DNA from: an uncultured Collinsella sp.
GTDB lineage: Bacteria > Actinomycetota > Coriobacteriia > Coriobacteriales > Coriobacteriaceae
Assembly (NCBI GenBank): GCA_900547855.1
Contig: URIK01000060.1
Span: 1 to 10,826 of the forward strand
Length of the DNA: 10,826 nucleotides
Reading direction: 5' to 3'
Positions 6,756-10,826 of this stretch are shown here, piece by piece (the first letter of the stretch is position 1; each line of letters opens with the position of its first letter). The notes under the pieces are model-generated. The model had not been told where the DNA came from, ran no database searches, and saw nothing but the letters and a program-made list of their open reading frames with translations. Both the position numbers and the translations under genes were made by a program.

Positions 6756-6941
6756 TTACTCCTCGACGATCTCGGTGATCGCGCCGGCGGGGCAAGCGTC
6801 CTGGCAAGCGCCACAGGCGACGCAGGAGTCCTCGTCAGCGACGGTAGCGACGTCCTGGAGCTCCAGAACGCCAGCGGGGCAGGAGTCGACGCAAACGCCA
6901 CAAGCGATGCACTCGTCGGCATCAATTACGGGATGAGCCAT
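6756..6941 (-). CDS. 2[4Fe-4S] bacterial-type ferredoxin
   Basis: 61 residues, a typical small clostridial-type ferredoxin. Two cluster motifs of the form CxxCxxCxxxCP are visible: CIACGVCVDSCP (Cys11, 14, 17, 21) and CVACGACQDACP (Cys40, 43, 46, 50). By the usual cross-pairing, each cluster takes three cysteines from one motif and the last from the other. It would carry low-potential electrons in the cytoplasm for anaerobic metabolism, for example with pyruvate:ferredoxin oxidoreductase; the actual partner cannot be seen here. The ATG at 6941 is chosen because AGAGAGGA lies about 8 nt upstream and the conserved N-terminus (MAHPVIDADEC) begins there. A frame extending to 7007 adds residues unlike the family. 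It is monocistronic, between its own promoter and the shared terminator. Confidence 0.96.
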   Translation of the reverse strand: MAHPVIDADECIACGVCVDSCPAGVLELQDVATVADEDSCVACGACQDACPAGAITEIVEE

Positions 6942-7002
6942 GGTAGTTTCCTCTCTGTTGACCGACGCTACAGGCGATGCGCGCCGGTTTGATTCGGGCA
7001 AA

Positions 7003-7030
7003 AACATACCACGGGAGCGACCGTTTGCAA
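7003..7030 (-). promoter_or_regulatory. Candidate promoter of the ferredoxin gene
   Basis: On the minus strand, TTGCAA (7025-7030, 4 of 6) and TATGTT (7003-7008, 4 of 6) are separated by 16 bp. They lie 62 bp upstream of the ferredoxin start, giving a leader of about 55 nt. It is the best-looking pair in this stretch but is moderate in quality. Confidence 0.45.
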
Positions 7031-7163
7031 TACCCTCTGGCCGGCATCTTCATACCGTTCGCCGAGTATGCCAAGGTTTACTAAAAAATGCGCAGGTGGG
7101 GCCGTTGAGCTGCGCAAATGTTAGCTAAAGGTGACTTGAAATATTGAGCTATTGAGCGCGTCT

Positions 7164-7337
7164 GCGGAAAGGGCATCCCGTTATTTGGCCGAAAACCGGG
7201 TCGCAGTTTCCGGTTAGGCCCGCTAGCGGAAAATGCGAGCCGGTATCAGCTCTCAAAACGGGATACGGTTTTCGGTTGAGCCTTCAGACGGAAACTGCGA
7301 CCCGGAATCCACGCTCAAACCGGGATGAGCTTTCCGC
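7164..7337. repeat. Palindromic repeat cluster (BIME/REP-like or structured element)
   Basis: A 17-mer CGGAAACTGCGACCCGG occurs at 7289-7305, as an exact inverted copy at 7196-7212, and with two mismatches at 7227-7243. Looser relatives of the form C(G/C)GAAA...ATCCCG lie at 7166-7180, and in inverted orientation at about 7259-7275 and 7321-7336. The outer arms also pair: 7164-7171 with 7330-7337 (8 bp), and 7174-7180 with 7321-7327 (7 bp) across a 2x2 internal loop, enclosing the 17-bp pairing. The whole forms an imperfect ~174-nt hairpin or cruciform. No coding frame explains it. Confidence 0.75.
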
Positions 7338-7400
7338 AAGACGGCCCCCAGGCACCCCCGGACGCAAACCTCAGCCATCTCTACATAGATCTCGATAGAT

Positions 7401-7459
7401 TTGCCGAGAACTCAAACAGTGCGTCTACCTGCGTATTTGCGAACCTAAACTCTCGGCAA
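7401..7459. repeat. 9-bp inverted repeat upstream of the dnaK promoter zone
   Basis: TTGCCGAGA (7401-7409) and its exact complement TCTCGGCAA (7451-7459) are separated by 41 bp. It may be a regulator site or chance. The same GCCGAG/CTCGGC word recurs in the dnaK leader hairpin. Confidence 0.35.
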
Positions 7460-7463
7460 TAAG

Positions 7464-7498
7464 AAATCTTATATGAATTGACTTAGATTTTGTATATT
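7464..7498 (+). promoter_or_regulatory. AT-rich dnaK promoter zone with a small inverted repeat
   Basis: This AT-rich patch sits in an otherwise GC-rich region about 100 bp before dnaK. It contains TATATT (7493-7498, 5 of 6 to a -10), a TTGACT (7478-7483) too close to pair with it, and AAATCT (7464-7469)/AGATTT (7485-7490) as inverted arms. No -35 at standard spacing from TATATT is convincing, so the exact promoter is uncertain. Neither a CIRCE element (HrcA site) nor a HAIR element (HspR site) is present. Confidence 0.35.
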
Positions 7499-7543
7499 CC
7501 GGCCCATAAGGGGATACACTACATCCTGAAAGACAAGCCGAAA

Positions 7544-7571
7544 CACCGCTCGGCAGACCGCCGAGTCGGTG
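7544..7571 (+). promoter_or_regulatory. Hairpin in the dnaK 5' leader
   Basis: CACCG-CTCGGC (7544-7554) pairs with GCCGAG-T-CGGTG (7560-7571), giving 11 base pairs with one bulged T (7566) around the loop AGACC. The stem ends 13 nt before the GAGAGGG ribosome binding site and does not hide it. Two competing pairings exist: GCCGA (7537-7541) with TCGGC (7550-7554), and GTGC (7569-7572) with GCAC (7577-7580). Confidence 0.6.
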
Positions 7572-7599
7572 CAAACGCACAAGAGAGAGGGAATTTCTA

Positions 7600-9492
7600 A
7601 TGGGCAAGATTCTTGGTATCGACCTTGGTACTACTAACTCCGCTATGGCCGTCCTCGAGGGCGGTTCTCCGACCATTATCGTGAACGCCGAGGGCGACCG
7701 CACCACCCCGTCCGTCGTGGGCTTCCGTGCCGACGGCGACCGCGTCGTGGGTAAGGCCGCTAAGAACCAGGCTGTCACCAACCCCAAGAACACCGTGTTC
7801 TCCATCAAGCGCTTCATGGGCCGCAAGTACTCCGAGTGCACCTCCGAGATCAAGACCGTGCCGTATGAGGTCAAGGAGGGCCAGGGTGGCCGTGCCGTCG
7901 TCGACATCGAGGGCAAGGATTACACCGCCGAGCAGGTGAGCGCCATGACGCTCGCCAAGATGAAGGCTGACGCCGAGAAGTATCTGGGCGAGACCGTCAC
8001 CGACGCCGTCATCACCGTCCCGGCCTACTTCAACGACGCCCAGCGTCAGGCCACCAAGGATGCCGGCAAGATCGCCGGCCTCAACGTCAAGCGTATCGTC
8101 AACGAGCCGACCGCTGCTGCTCTTGCCTATGGCCTGGACAAGCAGGGCACCGACCAGCGCATCCTGGTCTTCGACCTGGGCGGCGGCACCTTCGACGTCT
8201 CCATCCTCGACCTCGCCGACGGCGTGTTTGAGGTTCTGTCCACCTCGGGCGACAACCACCTGGGCGGCGACGACTGGGATCAGCGCGTCATCGATTGGAT
8301 GGCCGATAAGTTCCAGCAGGAGAACGGTGTCGACCTGCGTCAGGACCCCATGGCCCTGCAGCGTCTGAAGGAGGCCGCCGAGAACGCCAAGAAGGAGCTC
8401 TCCGCCGCCCAGCAGACCACCATCAACCTGCCGTTCATTACCATGAACCAGTCCGGCCCGCTGCACCTCAACTACACGCTGACCCGCGCCGAGTTCGAGA
8501 AGATCACCCGCGACCTGCTCGAGCGCTGCAAGCAGCCTGTCACCAACGCCCTGCGCGACGCCAAGCTTAAGCTCTCCGATCTGACCGAGGTCATCCTCGT
8601 CGGCGGCTCCACCCGTATGCCTGCCGTCCAGGAGCTCGTCAAGACTATGACCGGCAAGCAGCCCAACATGTCCGTGAACCCCGACGAGGTCGTTGCCGAC
8701 GGCGCTGCCGTCCAGGGCGGCGTGCTCACCGGCGACGTCGAGGGCATCCTGCTGCTCGACGTTACCCCGCTGTCGCTGGGCGTCGAGACCATGGGCGGCA
8801 TCATGACCAAGATGATCGACCGCAACACCACGATCCCGACCTCCAAGACCGAGGTCTACTCCACCGCTGCCGACAACCAGACCAGCGTCGAGATCAACGT
8901 GCTCCAGGGCGAGCGCGAGCTTGCCCGCGACAACAAGTCGCTCGGTAAGTTCCAGCTGACCGGCATCCCGGCTGCCCGCCGCGGCGTGCCGCAGATCGAG
9001 GTCACCTTCGACATCGACGCCAACGGTATCGTCAAGGTCTCCGCTAAGGACAAGGGCACCGGCAAGGAGCAGCAGATCACCATTTCCGGTTCCACCGCTC
9101 TGTCCGACGACGAAGTCGATCGTATGGTCAAGGACGCCGAGGCTCATGCCGAGGAGGACAAGAAGCAGAAGGAAGAGGTCGAGGTCCGCAACCAGACCGA
9201 CAGCCTGTGCTACTCCACCGAGCAGACCCTCAACGAGCTGGGCGACAAGGTTTCCGCCGACGTGAAGTCCAAGGCCGAGGCCGCTATCGCCGACGCCAAG
9301 AAGGCGCTCGAGGGCTCTGACGTCGAGGCCATCAAGACCGCCGGCGAGTCCCTGCAGTCTGTGGCCTACGAGCTGGCCCAGGTTGTCTACGCCGACGCTC
9401 AGCAGCAGACCGACGGTGCCGCCGGCGCCCAGCCTGCCGACGATGACGTTGTCGACGCCGACTACGAGGTTGTGGACGACGAGGACAAGTAA
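7600..9492 (+). CDS. dnaK: Molecular chaperone DnaK (Hsp70)
   Basis: 630 residues. It is the ATP-dependent chaperone that binds exposed hydrophobic segments in the cytoplasm, working with DnaJ and GrpE encoded next. The nucleotide-binding domain (about 1-380) shows GIDLGTTNS (6-14), VNEPTAAALAYG (from ~166), FDLGGGTFDVS (from ~191) and VILVGGSTRMP. The interdomain linker is GILLLDVTPLSLG (about 381-393), followed by the substrate-binding domain, a helical lid and the acidic tail ending VVDDEDK. Residues about 78-100 (7831-7899) form an insert of the kind found in Gram-negative DnaK and, as I recall, absent from mycobacterial and Bacillus DnaK. Codon use is strongly biased to CTG, GCC, CGC and AAG, as expected for a highly expressed gene. 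ATG 7600 has GAGAGGG 8 nt upstream. Confidence 0.98.
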   Translation: MGKILGIDLGTTNSAMAVLEGGSPTIIVNAEGDRTTPSVVGFRADGDRVVGKAAKNQAVTNPKNTVFSIKRFMGRKYSECTSEIKTVPYEVKEGQGGRAVVDIEGKDYTAEQVSAMTLAKMKADAEKYLGETVTDAVITVPAYFNDAQRQATKDAGKIAGLNVKRIVNEPTAAALAYGLDKQGTDQRILVFDLGGGTFDVSILDLADGVFEVLSTSGDNHLGGDDWDQRVIDWMADKFQQENGVDLRQDPMALQRLKEAAENAKKELSAAQQTTINLPFITMNQSGPLHLNYTLTRAEFEKITRDLLERCKQPVTNALRDAKLKLSDLTEVILVGGSTRMPAVQELVKTMTGKQPNMSVNPDEVVADGAAVQGGVLTGDVEGILLLDVTPLSLGVETMGGIMTKMIDRNTTIPTSKTEVYSTAADNQTSVEINVLQGERELARDNKSLGKFQLTGIPAARRGVPQIEVTFDIDANGIVKVSAKDKGTGKEQQITISGSTALSDDEVDRMVKDAEAHAEEDKKQKEEVEVRNQTDSLCYSTEQTLNELGDKVSADVKSKAEAAIADAKKALEGSDVEAIKTAGESLQSVAYELAQVVYADAQQQTDGAAGAQPADDDVVDADYEVVDDEDK

Positions 9493-9494
9493 TC

Positions 9495-10337
9495 ATGTCC
9501 GCCCGTAAAGCTCGCACGGAGGCGGCCGCCGCTGGCGCCGCCCCCGTTGACTCTGAGGAGAAGGACGTGAAGATTCCCGTAGAGGCCGCAGACGTTACCG
9601 AGGCCAACGAGGCCCCGGCCGCCGAGGCTGCCGAGAACCAAGTAGAGGATTCCAACAAGGAGGCGACGATGACCGAGGACGAGATGGTGGAAGCCGCTAT
9701 CCGCGCCGGTGAGGAAGCCGCCGACAACGACTTTAAGCTCAAGTTCGAGCAGGCTCAGAAAGAGCTTGCCGACGTGCGCAATGAGCTCGATGCTGCGGCA
9801 GAGGCTCAGAAGGCCGCCGAGGACAAGGCAAAGGACGCCACCGAGCGTACCGCCCGTCTGCAGGCCGACTGGGAGAACTTCCGTCGCCGCACCGCCAATG
9901 AGCGTATCGCCGAGCGCGAGCGCGCGACCGAGAAGCTTGTCACCGCGCTGTTGCCGGTGATCGACGATATCGAGCGCGCGATTGACCATGCCCGCAGTCA
10001 AGAGCTTTCCGACGACTTTAAGCAGTTCGTCGATGGCGTTGACGCGGTACATGCCAAGCTGCTCGACGTGTTCGCGCACGAGGGCGTTGAGCCAATCGAC
10101 CCCAAGGGCGAGGCGTTCGATCCGCTCGAGCACCAGGCCGTGGGTCGCGTCGAGGACGCGTCGCAGTACGACGAGACCGTCAACGATGTGTACCAGAAGG
10201 GCTACCGCATGGCGGATCGCATCCTGCGTTCCGCGATGGTGACGGTGACCTACGGTGGCGAGAAGCGCCCCGCACCGGAGCCCGAAGCGGCGCCCGAGGA
10301 TGCTACGGCCGATACGGCCGAGAGCACCGAGGAGTAA
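9495..10337 (+). CDS. grpE: Nucleotide exchange factor GrpE
   Basis: 280 residues from the ATG 2 nt after the dnaK stop. GrpE is a homodimer that drives ADP release from DnaK. An acidic, Ala/Glu-rich and probably disordered N-terminus (1-75) is followed by a long helix or coiled coil (about 78-140) with the signature RLQADWENFRRRT. The C-terminal beta domain contains FDPLEHQAVGRVED...VNDVYQKGYRMADRILRSAMVTV (208-252), and the protein ends in an acidic tail. At 280 residues it is longer than E. coli GrpE (197). The start is uncertain: GTG 9567 and ATG 9669 are in frame and have stronger ribosome binding sites, giving 256 or 222 residues, both still containing the whole conserved core. Confidence 0.95.
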   Translation: MSARKARTEAAAAGAAPVDSEEKDVKIPVEAADVTEANEAPAAEAAENQVEDSNKEATMTEDEMVEAAIRAGEEAADNDFKLKFEQAQKELADVRNELDAAAEAQKAAEDKAKDATERTARLQADWENFRRRTANERIAERERATEKLVTALLPVIDDIERAIDHARSQELSDDFKQFVDGVDAVHAKLLDVFAHEGVEPIDPKGEAFDPLEHQAVGRVEDASQYDETVNDVYQKGYRMADRILRSAMVTVTYGGEKRPAPEPEAAPEDATADTAESTEE

Positions 10338-10342
10338 TTGAG

Positions 10343-10375
10343 AAGGGCCCCGGGGCAACACCCGGGGCCCTTTCT
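10343..10375 (+). terminator. GC-rich hairpin between grpE and dnaJ, possible attenuator or partial terminator
   Basis: A perfect 12-bp stem, AAGGGCCCCGGG (10343-10354) with CCCGGGGCCCTT (10361-10372), flanks the loop GCAACA. It is followed only by TCTGG, so the T-tract is poor. It starts 5 nt after the grpE stop, inside a 108-nt gap. It could lower dnaJ expression relative to dnaK-grpE or mark an mRNA end or processing site. Confidence 0.6.
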
Positions 10376-10445
10376 GGCCTAGTGCCATATGAAAGCATGA
10401 ACCGTCGTCTGCATGGGCGGCGGACGTAACAGGAGAGGAGCTACG

Positions 10446-10777
10446 ATGGCTGCAGGCAAAACCTTCTATGACATCCTGGGCGTATCCAAGAGCGCCTCCG
10501 ACAAAGAGATCAAGAGCGCGTTTCGCAAGCTCGCGCAAAAATATCACCCCGATGCCGGCGGCGACGAGGCCAAGTTTAAGGAGATCAGCGAGGCCTATGA
10601 GACGCTTTCGGACGAGAAGAAGCGCAAAGAGTACGACCAGATGCTCATGTTTGGCGGTATGCCGGGCGCGGGCGGCGCGTATGGCGGCGGCTACGGTGCC
10701 GGCGCGGGTGCCAGCGGCTGGGGCGACATCTTCGACAGCATCTTTAGCGGCAACGGCGCCTGGGGCAGCGATTGGGG
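10446..10777 (+). CDS. dnaJ: Chaperone DnaJ, 5' part (cut by contig end)
   Basis: About 110 genuine codons are present. The J domain (about 6-68) starts FYDILGVSKSASDKEIKSAF and carries the essential HPD tripeptide at 34-36, followed by FKEISEAYETLSD, so it should stimulate DnaK ATP hydrolysis. A Gly/Ala-rich linker (about 75-100) with GWGDIFDSIF follows, as in class A/B DnaJ proteins. The zinc-finger and C-terminal domains lie beyond the contig. The start has an AGGAGAGGAG ribosome binding site (10431-10440) 5 nt upstream. The frame stays open through the adapter at the end, so a naive translation would wrongly add CLLYTSPSPRDAHESR. Position after grpE supports the standard dnaK-grpE-dnaJ operon. 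Confidence 0.95.
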
Positions 10778-10826
10778 CTGTCTCTTATACACATCTCCGA
10801 GCCCACGAGACGCTCATGAATCTCGT
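10778..10826 (+). other. Illumina Nextera adapter and index, sequencing artefact
   Basis: 10778-10796 is CTGTCTCTTATACACATCT, the 19-bp Tn5 mosaic end used in Nextera libraries. It is followed by CCGAGCCCACGAGAC (10797-10811), completing the transposase read-2 adapter. Next come an 8-base i7 index GCTCATGA (10812-10819) and ATCTCGT (10820-10826), the start of the P7 flow-cell sequence. This is untrimmed read-through, not a mobile element. Confidence 0.99.

Larger units (their letters stand above)
6942..7599. other. 658-bp divergent intergenic region between the ferredoxin and dnaK genes
   Basis: No credible gene is seen on either strand. From left to right it holds the ferredoxin promoter (7003-7030), about 130 bp with no recognisable feature (7031-7163), a palindromic repeat cluster (7164-7337), two small inverted repeats and an AT-rich promoter zone (7401-7498), and a leader hairpin (7544-7571) before the dnaK ribosome binding site (7585-7591). 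Confidence 0.8.

Noticed and set aside
6942..7007. N-terminal extension of the ferredoxin starting at 7007
   Set aside because: The 22 extra residues are unlike this ferredoxin family, they would run across the candidate promoter's start-site region, and the ATG at 6941 has a good ribosome binding site.
7164..7337. CRISPR array
   Set aside because: Repeat copies are short, imperfect, in alternating orientation and unevenly spaced, with no uniform spacers and no cas genes nearby.
7597..9147. Long open frame (516 codons) on the minus strand opposite dnaK
   Set aside because: It is a mirror of strongly biased GC-rich dnaK codons. The translation is Leu/Gly/Val-rich with no known domain, while the plus strand is unmistakable DnaK.
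9462..10547. Minus-strand frame opposite grpE and the start of dnaJ
   Set aside because: It is a shadow of GC-rich coding sequence. GrpE and DnaJ signatures on the plus strand explain the region.
10778..10796. Tn5/IS50 end, suggesting a transposon insertion in dnaJ
   Set aside because: The 19-bp mosaic end is followed by Illumina adapter, index and P7 sequence, so it comes from library preparation.

Overview
The window is about 60% GC and reads like a short-read contig from a gut coriobacterium (Actinomycetota, Coriobacteriia; Collinsella-like). This placement is an inference from gene order, codon choice (GC-rich third positions, strong AGAGAGG-type ribosome binding sites) and protein style, not from a database match. 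The last 49 bases are not genomic: they are Illumina Nextera adapter plus index, so real sequence stops at 10777.

Layout. (1) 1-465: the 3' part of a plus-strand gene whose product faintly resembles the uracil-DNA-glycosylase superfamily. (2) 484-2483: a minus-strand two-component system, a LytTR response regulator followed by an AgrC-like membrane histidine kinase, overlapping by one base. A direct repeat upstream of the regulator is a candidate LytTR operator. (3) 2691-6716: the de novo NAD operon nadA-nadB-nadC-niaR. It is preceded by a promoter embedded in a perfect 19-bp inverted repeat and closed by a strong terminator. The last gene encodes the 3H-domain NAD repressor NiaR, so the operon appears to carry its own repressor and operator. 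(4) 6756-6941: a minus-strand 61-residue ferredoxin with two [4Fe-4S] motifs, sharing the terminator with niaR. (5) 6942-7599: a 658-bp divergent intergenic region holding the ferredoxin promoter, a palindromic repeat cluster (7164-7337), and an AT-rich dnaK promoter region with a structured leader. (6) 7600-10777: the heat-shock chaperone operon dnaK-grpE-dnaJ, with dnaJ cut off by the contig end.

How the genes work together. NadB oxidises aspartate to iminoaspartate, NadA condenses it with dihydroxyacetone phosphate into quinolinate, and NadC converts quinolinate to nicotinate mononucleotide. NiaR is expected to shut the operon when niacin is plentiful. DnaK, DnaJ and GrpE form the Hsp70 cycle: DnaJ delivers substrate and stimulates ATP hydrolysis, and GrpE exchanges nucleotide.

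I see no defence system, mobile element, CRISPR array, tRNA or rRNA. The points most worth a second look are the nested NiaR operator, the intergenic palindrome cluster, a Gram-negative-type insert in an actinobacterial DnaK, the multiple good starts of grpE, and the adapter-derived contig end.
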